Below are positions 14,676 to 24,344 of a stretch of 64,000 nucleotides of DNA, one piece after another; within the stretch, counting starts at the first letter, position 1, and every line of letters starts with the position of its first letter. The DNA lies in contig CM060732.1 in NCBI GenBank assembly GCA_030704615.1, forward strand, positions 59,937,053-60,001,052, written 5' to 3'. The DNA is from Takakia lepidozioides. Its lineage: Eukaryota > Streptophyta > Takakiopsida > Takakiales > Takakiaceae. Both the position numbers and the translations under genes were made by a program. The notes beneath the pieces were generated by a model, which worked only from the letters and a program-made list of their open reading frames with translations, was not told the DNA's origin and did not search any database.

Positions 14676-15053
14676 ATGACTACAATGCATGAGGGTGAGA
14701 AGCACATGAACGCCACACACGAGGTGCGTGTGCCGACATATGGCGAGCTGACTTCTCAGTTACGCGCTATGGAGGACGACATGACAAGGATCCATCAGCA
14801 GGTTCAGGATATAATTAGAGCCTTGTCTTCACGAGAACATGTTCAACTTAGCAACTTTCAGGATGTCAAGAACCAACATATAGAAAGAACGGTCCGGCAG
14901 CAGCCGAAGCTGATGAACGAAAACGACGAGGTTCAGATAAGCTTAGATCATGGCCAGGCTAGTAGGGACCCTGAGATACCTACGTCGGCAGACCTGGTCC
15001 GTTTGCAGTACATCGAAGACAGGCTTCACCTTGTAAACTTTGGACGTTCCTGA
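14676..15053 (+). CDS. Hypothetical 125-residue coiled-coil-like ORF
   Basis: I do not recognise this. The ATG-started frame is hydrophilic with heptad-like spacing around LTSQLRAMEDDMTRIHQQ and VQDIIRALSSRE, suggesting a coiled coil. There is no signal peptide or known motif. The downstream + frame (15112-15411) is also open and could be another exon, but I see no splice pair that proves it. It lies next to the left arm of the inverted repeat (15565-15850) and may be part of a repeat-associated gene. It could be a chance ORF. Confidence 0.3.
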   Translation: MTTMHEGEKHMNATHEVRVPTYGELTSQLRAMEDDMTRIHQQVQDIIRALSSREHVQLSNFQDVKNQHIERTVRQQPKLMNENDEVQISLDHGQASRDPEIPTSADLVRLQYIEDRLHLVNFGRS

Positions 15054-15564
15054 TCAATTACCAAAACTCTGTGCCAAGGCCCGAAACATGTGACTTCAGG
15101 AAAAAGGAGAGTTGTCCCAGCCTCAAGGGGAAAAGTTCTTATTTGACAAGCTTGCACTTCCAAACATGGACTTGTCTTCCACTTTATTAAGTATTGTAGA
15201 TTACGCTCTGACAGATCTGCAGCAGATATCCGCTAAGTTATGCACTGGCAGTTTAGGATTGAAATTTTTCGCCACCTGCAATACTAACTTGCGATATGAG
15301 CTCCGCATCTTTAGAGCCTGCACGCACCCTCTGCAACGATCAAGCAGTTCACGAGCACCAAAGTTTCTTACTTTTGGACAAGCTGAGTATGTAATATTTC
15401 TGGACTTTTAGACATATCACTTGAGTTAATTCCAAAAATATAATTAATTTGTGTCGAATCTGACAGCAACGTAGGGTATTCCCACACCCAGTTGGTGGAT
15501 TTGAGCATCACCCATTTTACAAGAACCTCATCACCATCCACAAATGGTGATGAATATACATCTT

Positions 15565-15850
15565 GGGGTAGGGAATTCCAAAAAGGCCTTGATGTGAAAT
15601 GCATCGCAATTCACTTGATCACCCCCCTATAGTGCGCAACTGCAAAAACTAGCTTGAAAACAACCCTAATTTGCAATTCAATTGAATTGTCATTACACAA
15701 CTCGCAATACACTGATTGAATTGTAATCTATAAATTTTAATTTATATTATGTATATTATATATATGTATATGTATATATTCATCTTTTATATATATACAC
15801 ATACGAGAATATAAGCTGAAAATACAACTATTCCTGCTGCCCGTCCAGGA
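15565..15850 (-). repeat. Left arm of a 4-kb inverted repeat pair
   Basis: This stretch matches, in reverse orientation, 19668-20262. Shared blocks in order: GGAATTCC, GATGTGAAATGCAT, TCACCCCCCTA, GTGCGCAA, CTGCAAAAACTAG, the palindromic CAATTCAATTGAATTG, TTGAATTGTAATCTATAAATT, a TATATA-rich tract, CATACGAGA, TATAAGCTGA and CCTGCTGCCCGTCC. The right arm carries about 290 extra bases with ankyrin coding between CTGCAAAAACTAG and the AT-rich part; this copy has only about 20 bases there. Next to GATGTGAAATGCAT a short - ORF (15604 to 15368, MHFTS...) mirrors a + ORF at the same place in the right arm. Confidence 0.75.
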
Positions 15851-16194
15851 ATGGGGCCCGTCCAGAAATGAGACAGTAGGGGAAATAAATCGACGGAAGT
15901 ACTACGAATGGAGCCATGGTGCCGTTCATTCACTGCTTGATATCTATGAGGAGAAGTAGAATTACTTAAGCTTAAGCTTATTGAGCTTAGACAGAGGTTT
16001 GTTTTCAAGCTCCTGTATTTGTAACGACGTGTGTGCAAGGTGGTGGGCTATGAGCGGCATGATCCCAACTCGAACGGTATGTCTTCATTTACTTCACTTC
16101 TTTTTTACCATCATTTTTCTATGCCAACTATTTGAAGGCATATTTTCTCAGTTGTTTCTCTTTACACAACATTGTGTTTTGAACTAAGGTCTTA

Positions 16195-16400
16195 TGCCGC
16201 AAGGTACTTTGTAATGCGTGTGCAAGCCTGACAGCTTTTAAGAAGGACAAAGAGATCCAGGTGACATCTGAAATTGCACCAGATGTCATTCTAAACATTG
16301 CACTGTTGGAAATGTATGCCAAATGTGGGTGCAACAATGCAACAAATGGGAGTGTTTGACAATGTGGCTGAATGAGATGTGGTGTTTTGGAGTGGCATGT
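16195..16400 (+). pseudogene. PPR-protein relic (fragment)
   Basis: Translation gives VLCNACASLTAFKKDKEI and then PDVILNIALLEMYAKCG, the hallmark PPR layout (CASL..GKE.H, NALLDMYAKCG). Stops follow at once and no flanking motifs are intact, so this is a fragment of a plant PLS-type PPR gene. It is on the same strand as the larger fragment at 17207 and may come from the same decayed gene. Confidence 0.65.
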
Positions 16401-17206
16401 ATCCTACCCCTGGCACTGATGGACCTGACTCACTGGGAAGAAGAGCTCTGGGTTATTAATATGCTTTGGACAGAGACTTAGCTCAAATTTGGGTGATGGA
16501 GGGTCATTAGCAAGTACTAATTCTCACTCCACACAGCCAGACACTGGATTTGAACGGTGTGAGAATTGTAAGCAGTTGATTCCAGCTCGAACATTTGTTC
16601 TTCATTAAACTTACTGCATGTCAATTTTCCTACATCAAATGAGCAAATTTTGTACTCATCTAGAACTCTTTGTGGAGCGACTATCACTGATTGTCTATCT
16701 CAGTTCTCTTGCTTCAATTAAATCTCGTCATATTTCCAGTATGAACCAGCCCTTAAATCACCTCTCCAGTTTGTTGGAGTGTTGGTGAGTGTTATGTCAA
16801 TTTTCTTCATGCATTGAGGGACTCAGACTCCATGAGAAGGAATCGGTTCCCATTGTACTGCTCCCTGAAAAAATATCCTAGATAACCCTACTTAGGACGG
16901 TCTATGCATGATATCTCTTGGTTATTGCATGCCCATAAAAAGAATGTGACACGCTGCACAGTACCTGGCCAAACATGATTCATTACATTATGGTCCACCA
17001 GAAGATTTTGCACTGCTGGTTCAATAAATTTGCATCCTTATGTGTACTGCAATGGTCAGAAAGGAGAAGACAAGCTGGCATGCCCACATATTTCCGGCGC
17101 GTGCTTACTAGGTCTTCTAGTCGTAACAAAGGTGACTCTGTTTGATTTAAGTTGAGAGAATTCATAATCAAATCATGTAGTGTGTTTTAGTGAAACCTAG
17201 CCAAAC

Positions 17207-17850
17207 ATGTTTCTACATAACACTTTTGTCAACATGTATGTGAAGTGTAGGAGTATCGTGGATGCACAACGCGTGTTTGATAAAATGCCTAAACGGAATA
17301 TGTTTTCGTGGACTATAATGATGTTAGGCTATACCAAGCATGGTTGTGGTAGAAAGACCTTTGAGATGTATGGGCAAATGATACAGGAAGGGATGAAGCC
17401 CGACCAGGTCACATTCATTGGTGTTCTCAAGGCGTGTGCTAGCCTGGTAGCCTTGGAACAGGGCAAAGAGGTCCATGCTGACATCATGAAAGCTCAGATT
17501 GCACAAACTACCATTCTTGACAATACCCTTGTGGGCATGTATGCCAAATCCGGGAGCATTAAGGATGCAAAGGTAGTGTTTGAGAAGATGGCTAAACAAG
17601 ATGTGGTATCATAATGATTGTAGGATATGCCGCCGCATGGTTGTGGGATGAAATCTTTGGAGACCTATGAGCAAATGATGCTGAAAGAGGTACAGCCCAA
17701 CCAGGATATTTGTTTGCCTAAATGCAATGCGTATGCAAGCCTAGCAGCCCTGGGAAAGGGCAAAGAGGTCCATGTGTTGACATCAGGAAAGCTGGGATTG
17801 TACCAAATATCATTCTGGAAAATGCATGATATGTACTCGAAGACCAAACA
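17207..17850 (+). pseudogene. PPR-protein pseudogene fragment
   Basis: The open frame 17207-17614 encodes about three to four PPR units: NTFVNMYVKCRSIVDAQRVF, MPKRNMFSWTIMMLGY, MKPDQVTFIGVLKACASL, GKEVHADIMKAQIAQ, NTLVGMYAKSGSI and VFEKMAKQDVVS. A stop follows VVS where the family continues WN. Further PPR-like sequence resumes in another frame at 17627 (LETYEQMMLKEVQPNQ, LAALGKGKEVH) and fades by about 17850. PPR proteins bind organellar RNA. Here there is no upstream targeting peptide, no long tract of repeats and there are frame breaks, so it is most likely dead. Similar relics occur at 60040-60190 and 62930-63700. Confidence 0.7.
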
Positions 17851-18030
17851 TAACCAATTTGTCATAAGCTGCATCACGAATTGCATATATGTTTTAGTTT
17901 GCCTACAATTTTGTGCGATATGTAATGTAAGCAAACGTCTTGCATGTGCATCTACAAAGAATATTAAGATGCATGAGACAAAATACTTATAATCGATGTG
18001 CCATAGAGCCATAGGCATTGTCACATTATA

Positions 18031-18576
18031 AGAAAGATGAACCTTAAATGGACAGTTTATCTAGTGCTCATGATTAGAATGAGTGGAGGAAAATGGACAT
18101 AATTTTCATGGATTAGCAAATGAAAAAGAAACAAGATGTAAGTGGTTTCATGAATTATATTTGAAACTTGAAATTGATATGTTTTTCCAAACTTTGGACT
18201 CATAGACACCTAATTTTGACACATAGGCCCCCTCAAAAGTGAACAACGTTCATCCTATTATGGTTACTATGCCATCCAATTATAATTGTATGTTGTCTTG
18301 AAATAGACATAAAGATAGGCTAATTATGAAAATAACATTAACCTTAAATGGACATCGACTAACCGACAGTTTCTTGTATGCGGCCTTGCCGGCCTGCTGT
18401 CCCATAAATGCAAAATATCTACCTTCTTGCAAGTTTGTTTGAACCTAAAATGGTCATAGTGTCGAGTTAGTGTGGGCCCCATTTGCTTGTTATCATCTCA
18501 AGGTCAAGGAGCCACTTTTCAGATACAAATGTAGGTGTCCATTTAAGGGAAGTGTCCATTTAAGGTTCATCTCCCT
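18031..18576. mobile_element. MITE-like element with 19-bp inverted ends
   Basis: GATGAACCTTAAATGGACA at 18036-18054 is repeated exactly as its complement at 18553-18571, and the match continues outward imperfectly to a TA dinucleotide on each side (18029-18030 and 18577-18578), a possible target duplication. The core ACCTTAAATGGACA recurs internally at 18341-18354, and in reverse at about 18536-18549. No coding sequence lies inside. This fits a ~546-bp non-autonomous DNA transposon; the superfamily is unclear. Confidence 0.6.
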
Positions 18577-19667
18577 TACTGAGTCCTCCAAATTATCTGT
18601 GCCCTTCTCTTACGCTCGTAATGGTAGGGTGAGATGATTTTCAAAGCTTCCCCCACCTTCCTTCGATGAATCCGCAAATTTGACCCCCTTAAGGCAGATT
18701 GCATTGTTCTCATTCCCCAATTTGTCCCATTCTCTTCAATAGGAAGTAATTCTTAAATCTTTTCACTGGACACTCAATTGATGACCTTGGACTTCTGATA
18801 GCAATCTTTTCAACGGTCGTACATCATCAAGAAAGGGTAATGGCGATTGATTTCATTGTAGCACCCTCATTCAACATTGCTTTCACATAAAGTACTAAAT
18901 CATCCACTACTTTGTCACCGTCAAAATGGTTGTTTTCGGCCATGCTCACATGATCTGTCTTATCTGTGCTTATTACCCCCAGTGCCAATGTCTTCCTTGC
19001 CCTTGTTGTAACTGTTTGTTGTTAATTTTGTAGTCACTGCATCCACTCACACACTCCTTATAGGACTTACGTCACTGAAGTTCACATAGGCTATCAAGTA
19101 GATGAACCAAAGGTACTTTGAAACCAACAATTACTCTCTAGCAAAATGTGTTAGTAAACCACAGTACACAATGTAGGCGGGTTGAAGACAAACCATGTGA
19201 TCAAGCTCTTTCTTTCAGCGTGTGTGTTGAGGGGCGTTTGGTATCCCACTCTACTCCCCCTAAAGTTCTCTCCAACCAAGCTCATGAGTCATCTACACGT
19301 ACACACGAAGTACAATTTTAGCTAAAATGATATCTTTCTCAATAATTGGGGGAACTCATGCCAATATGGGAATGTGCTTACTCATGGACAGATCTGTCAT
19401 TTGGTGATCCAAGAAGGATGCCATAGTTCATAGCGCCACCACTGCTCCACAGTTCTCCTGCTGTTGTATTCTTCTCTTGCTACTTCTCGTCCTCCAACTG
19501 ATTTAATTCTTCGACTTTTAGGGCACCTCTGCCCTAAAAGCGCTTCGTCATTTTGTCTCCCTCTCCCTCTCTCTCCTTCTCTAGCTCTCCCTCTCACCCC
19601 CTTAGGCCTCCCTCTCTCTCCTTTAGGCTACACAACTCCTCTCCTAACTCGGGCCTTACCACGGGCA
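18577..19667. other. Intergenic, no gene seen
   Basis: About 1.1 kb between the MITE-like element and the right arm of the inverted repeat. The only structure noted is a perfect 10-bp stem with a 4-base loop at 19516-19539 (TTTTAGGGCA-CCTC-TGCCCTAAAA), followed by a pyrimidine-rich tract. Confidence 0.5.
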
Positions 19668-20262
19668 AAGGATGGACGGGCAGCAGGAATAGGTGGGCAA
19701 CATGTATTATCAGCTTATACTCTCGTATGTATATGTGTATAAGATGAATAATTATATATAAATATATATGTAAGAATTTATAGATTACAATTCAATTGAA
19801 TTGTGTGCCGACAATTCAATTGATGTTTTTTCTTTTTTTTTAAAGGAAAAGGGACGGAGCCCTTTCAGTCACCTGCAATTGGTGCAGAATTTTCTTCAGT
19901 GGGAGGAGTGGGAGGATGTTTTGGATGTAAATCCCATAAATAGTGTGAAAAAGCAAACACCATTAGAGTACGCTGCTCAATACGGAAGCATAGATGTCTC
20001 AAGATTTCTTCTAACACAGCCTAGTCTGGATGTGAACGCCAAGAACTACAATGGTGAAACATCGCTGCATCTGGCTGCAAAGAAAGGCTACACATCAGTA
20101 GTAAAGGAGCTTTGTTTGGACAAAAGTGGGCAGTTTAATCAAGTTGTTTTCAAACTAGTTTTTGCAGTTCAATTGAATTGCGCACTTTTAGGGGGGTGAT
20201 GAAGTGAATTGCAATGCATTTCACATCATGGAATTCCCTACTTGGGGTACTCAACCCTTCTG
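19668..20262 (+). repeat. Right arm of the inverted repeat pair, with ankyrin insert
   Basis: Reverse-orientation partner of 15565-15850, sharing GGACGGGCAGCAGG, TCAGCTTATA, TCTCGTATG, the AT-rich tract, AATTTATAGATTACAATTCA, CAATTCAATTGA, CTAGTTTTTGCAG, GGGGGGTGA, ATGCATTTCACATC and GGAATTCC in the reverse order. It differs by carrying an ankyrin-coding block (about 19850-20126) in the middle. A second CAATTGAATTG palindrome flanks that block on the other side. Confidence 0.75.
19850..20126 (+). pseudogene. Ankyrin-repeat gene fragment or exon
   Basis: The open frame contains two ankyrin units: TPLEYAAQYGSIDVSRFLL and then VNAKNYNGETSLHLAAKKG followed by YTSVVKELCLD. Before them is a short Trp-rich helix (LVQNFLQWEEWEDVLDV), a plausible first helix of another repeat. 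There is no start codon nearby; a pyrimidine-rich stretch ending AAAG at about 19849 could be an acceptor. It may be an internal exon of a gene running into 20214-20400, or a captured fragment, since it sits exactly where the left arm lacks sequence. Ankyrin repeats mediate protein binding; no more can be said. Confidence 0.5.
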
Positions 20263-20400
20263 GCACTAGCTCTCTACATGATAATAACAATGATAGAAAT
20301 CCCCGTACAGAACACCAATCATCTACAGGCTCAAGCTTTGTAGACGAATATACCTTTCAGGAATTCCTGGGCGTCACTCAGGTTTGCATCCTTAATTGTT
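20214..20400 (+). CDS. Hypothetical ORF or exon next to the ankyrin fragment
   Basis: An ATG-started frame (MHFTSWNSLLGVLNPSGTSS...) rich in Ser, Asn and Thr, ending at GTCACTCAG followed by GTTTGC, an acceptable splice donor. I do not recognise it. The first codons come from the inverted repeat and have a counterpart on the - strand at 15604. It could be a downstream exon of the ankyrin gene or a chance ORF. Confidence 0.25.
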
Positions 20401-20441
20401 GTTCTACTTCGTGGAAGCTTCAAGTCAGCAATCACAGCTGA

Positions 20442-22030
20442 CATGCAGTAAGTTCGCATGAGCAAGCGCAGTGTGTGTCAGCTCCGTCCCAACCTAATGA
20501 AATATTCCAACTCAGATGTTGTATCAGGAAACAATAGAACTGTGAAGATGTTGATAAATTTGGTCCCTGTTTTCAGTTTTCAGATCTGTTTCTCCAAACC
20601 CAGTTTCAGTGAGATCATTCACTGGAAGCGAATTGGAACCGTTTTCGTCCGGAGAATCCTACGAGCACTGGGGACCCTCTGACAGAAATAGCAGCAAATT
20701 GTGCCTTCTAAAAACACCTGGGTATTAGTCTACTTTAGACTTCTCTGTTGTTGGACAAGTGCTGCAGCTGATATAACCCTGCGGCAGTGTCGTTCTTTGG
20801 TGGGAAGAAAATTTGTGTTCAGCGAGAGTGTCAAGTGTCGACCACTGTTGGTTTCCAGGGTATAATATGTTTTTGTTGTTGGGTTATGGGCAATGAGAGA
20901 TGTCCAACAAAACCCATTAACTGAGGATGCCATTGATAAATACAAGAGCTCAAAAGAGACATGGTGAAGGTTACAGTCATCTCCTTTACATCATATGCAC
21001 ATAAGTAAGAGTCGTATGGGCACTGAGCAGAGAATGAGGCTCCGACTCCCAACTTGCAGCAACGTGGAGTATAGGTGAGAAATTAGAGCGTTGGGGCCCA
21101 CTGGAGCGCAAGAAATACTACGAGTCCTAGACAACCTATAGCAACCCGGCGTCAGTTAATGACTGCAGCTCGTCTCCCACGAACCGCGCTGCTGTCGCCA
21201 ACCTTTCTACAGTGGTGTTCCGAGTAAGGTGGGTACTTGTTGCCAGCTGCTTCACTCTCTCGTCTGGGCCAGCTACATAGGTTATTAGCTCGTTAGCTCT
21301 CCTGTCTCTCCCAGGCATCACTGGATGCTTTGGATTACTGAAACCCACTAGAGAGGTACATCTATGGTATTTCGGGCTGTTTATGACAAGGGCAGACCAC
21401 CATTACTCTCCTTGTCTATCATTACTTAAGGCAGATTCCTATCTTGTATGTAGAGTTCTCCGTTGTATCTCTCTGAAACTCTCTACTGGGCAGCTGCATT
21501 GGGGAGGTTTTCTTTTTATTGCCTGTGCACTGGGAAGGTTGGTGGTATTCTCTCACATCTTCTGCGAATCTGGTCCACCCTGTAGGTGTCCTTATTTCTT
21601 GTATCGGCGGATGCAACTGATTAAGTAGTCTGGGTTGCTATTTTCTCCTTTCTGATCAACTCCGTCTTCCTCCGCCCTGTTCCGGAGTTCCATTCTACCC
21701 CCGCCTTATTAGTAATAACATCCTCTTGCAGGCTTCATCTATATAGATCTCTCCCACATCCCGACTGATACGCACTCTTGCCCGCTGAGCTTGATTGCCA
21801 ACTCCATCCTCAGCTCACCGTTAAATAGTTATTTGAAAACAAGTTAAACCTCCCTCCGGTCCACCTTGCACGGCTTTCAAGAGATCGAAGGAAGAGGGAC
21901 AAGACGCAGTCAAGAGATCATACAAGGCGGCACACTGGTATAGTGCGTCGTAGCAGGTGGACAGGACGGGAAGCAGACATCTACCGAAGTAGAGCTGAAC
22001 AAAGCATTTAGGGCAAAAGGAAAGATTGAG
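20442..22030. other. Intergenic, promoter of the third peroxidase at its end
   Basis: About 1.6 kb with no supported gene. A CTATATAGATC near 21738 could be a TATA box for the peroxidase at 22031 if its leader is about 260 bases, but this is weak. Confidence 0.45.
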
Positions 22031-24344
22031 ATGGTTGGAATGACATGGACTAGAGTCTGGGTACTTGTAGTGCTACTCTCAGCATGGCGTGCCGACGTGC
22101 AGGCACAATTTTTTGATGGCTTCTACAACGATAAATGCCCAAATGCGGAAGCCATTGTCACTCAAGCAGTTACGAATGCTTTCGTGAATGATCCCACCGT
22201 GCCTGCAGGTCTATTGAGGCTGTTGTTTCACGACTGTTTCGTCGAGGTATTGTCATACTTTACACTTTCCAACTGCCTTTTTTTTTCTGTCTCCCCGTCT
22301 TCACCCTTTTTTCTCGTCCAACACTCTCCTCTCTCGAAAAGAGGACTGTCATACATTCACGATCCGTGCCAGCATTCTCACTTGAAAAACCGTGTATGCT
22401 ACAAGACCCACCGTGTGATTTTTGGCAGACCCTCCAGCAGTGTTCCCAACCTCAACTTTAGCAGGCTTTCGTACAATGTACAAGACAATTGAGGACCTTC
22501 GAGACTATCCTAGCGCTTGTCGTGGCCCCTTTTACTGTCTTGGGTAGTACGAACAAGCCTTTCATATGGGAATTAGCTCTCCCAGCATACTTTGTGTATG
22601 TCTTCGTGTTCCGCGGACAATACGCGATCGCTAAGATCTCCAGATGTCTGTGAGTCCAGTTTCCTTCTGTGAGAGTAAAACCAGGAATGTCCGAAAGCCA
22701 AAAGAATCGGGATTCCTGTCAATGACAGTTCCCAACCCCTGGCCCAGAGTATCTGTAAGTGTACCAGCTGCGAAATTCTGAAGGACTGGCATCACATCTA
22801 GACCAAAAATGATGCATGTCTGATTATCGAGGGTGATTTACTGTTGCTTACAATCACTGGAATGGATCTAGTTGTCGAAAGTTCTCGTTGCTTCGGTGGC
22901 CGAAGAGCTTAGTACGCCGCCTTGGGGTTCTACCAACCGTTTGTTCCGTCATGTAGCTGTTTCAATTGTACCCATAATTTCAAGGCGTGTCAAGTGGAGA
23001 GAATTGTTTTCAGTGCTCTGAAAGATGGGTACTAAAACAAATAGCAAAATACACTGTCAGACATGCGTTTACGGCAAGCAGAGTAACTTCTAACACTTGT
23101 GCACGCTAGTAGGCGGTAGTGAAGTAGGCCGGTTTTGTAGTTGAAATTCAACTCGTCTTTAATGAATGTGACTGCAGGGTTGCGATGGCTCTGTACTTAT
23201 TGACCCCTCTCCAAGCAATCCAACGCCAGAAAAAACTGCAGTACCAAATCAGACTCTAAGAGGTTTCGAGGTGATTGATGCTGCGAAGTCAGAACTTGAA
23301 AGAATATGCCCACAGACAGTCTCCTGTGCGGACATCATCGCGCTTGCTGCACGTGATGGCGTTGTTCTGGTAAGCCAACTTCTGTCATTTCATGGTGTTC
23401 TTCTGGTTGGACTTGTATATTTCTCTACAGTGAACGAGTGTCACCTCCTAGAGGACCTTTTCTGTGCTTTGCAAGGTCGGATGCCCAAGATGCTTGATTG
23501 TCAGAGTTGTCATGTCAAGGTAGAAGGGAAAGAAGAATTGGGAGGAAGTGGTCGGAGATTGATGCTGACATAGTATCAACTGACTTTTTTGTACTGCAGA
23601 CATCCCAAGGGAAGATTAATTCCTTTCCGATGCCAACGGGCCGCCTGGATGGGTTAACTTCAGATGCCACAGTTGCCGCCAACAACTTGGTGTCCACAAG
23701 GTCAACCGCTCAAGAGTTAACTCAAATATTCCTGAACAAAGGTCTTGGTCAAGATGAGATGATCACTCTCTCAGGTGTGGTGTCTCTCTTGCAGCCTTCC
23801 TTTTCTGTGTTTTGGCATAGCGTTCAAATGGGTCTGAACATGATAAGGTTTTAGTATTGGCTCTTTACAATTCGACTTTTGGGGGAAGAAAATAGCTGAC
23901 AGTCGTGACATATCTCTGGGTCCCCTTTGTGCAGGTGCACATACCATAGGCCGATCCCACTGTTCAGAAATTTCAGAGCGACTCTACGGCTTTCCATCGG
24001 CAACTGGGCTTGATCCCTCCTTAGACCCTGCATATGGAGCTCAGTTGAGAGCCCAATGCCCTCAAAACGCCGGACCCAATGCGGTGGTATCTTTGGACCC
24101 CACCTCTCCCAACTTGTTTGACAACATGTACTACACGAATGGGGTGACAGGAAAAGTTCTGTTTCCATCTGACGTTACATTATTCGCTGATCAAGAAACT
24201 CAGTTTACTTCTAACCTTAACTCACAGAATGGAGACTTCTGGGCTCAAGTTAAATTTACCAATGCCCTCGTGCATATGGCTTCGCTGGAGATCAAGGAGG
24301 GTGACATGGGCCAGGTTCGGACCAATTGTCGGGCTGTAAATTAG
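22031..24344 (+). CDS. Class III peroxidase, 4 exons
   Basis: Secreted heme peroxidase of 330 residues. Exons 22031-22246, 23178-23369, 23600-23774 and 23935-24344, all GT-AG and at the three conserved positions; the first intron is unusually long here (931 bases). The signal peptide ends about ADVQA and mature [15 protein letters not shown] follows. Distal [36 protein letters not shown], proximal AHTIGRSHC and terminal TNCRAVN are present, with eight cysteines. The distal motif reads LFHDC rather than HFHDC, and the segment after the SCAD helix begins [18 protein letters not shown], with PTGRLDG replacing the usual GRRDG, so this belongs to a different subfamily from the first two. It is convergent with the fourth peroxidase. 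Confidence 0.94.

Noticed and set aside
17207-17614. Intact PPR gene
   Set aside because: Only 3-4 repeats, no targeting peptide, a stop immediately after VVS and frame change downstream.
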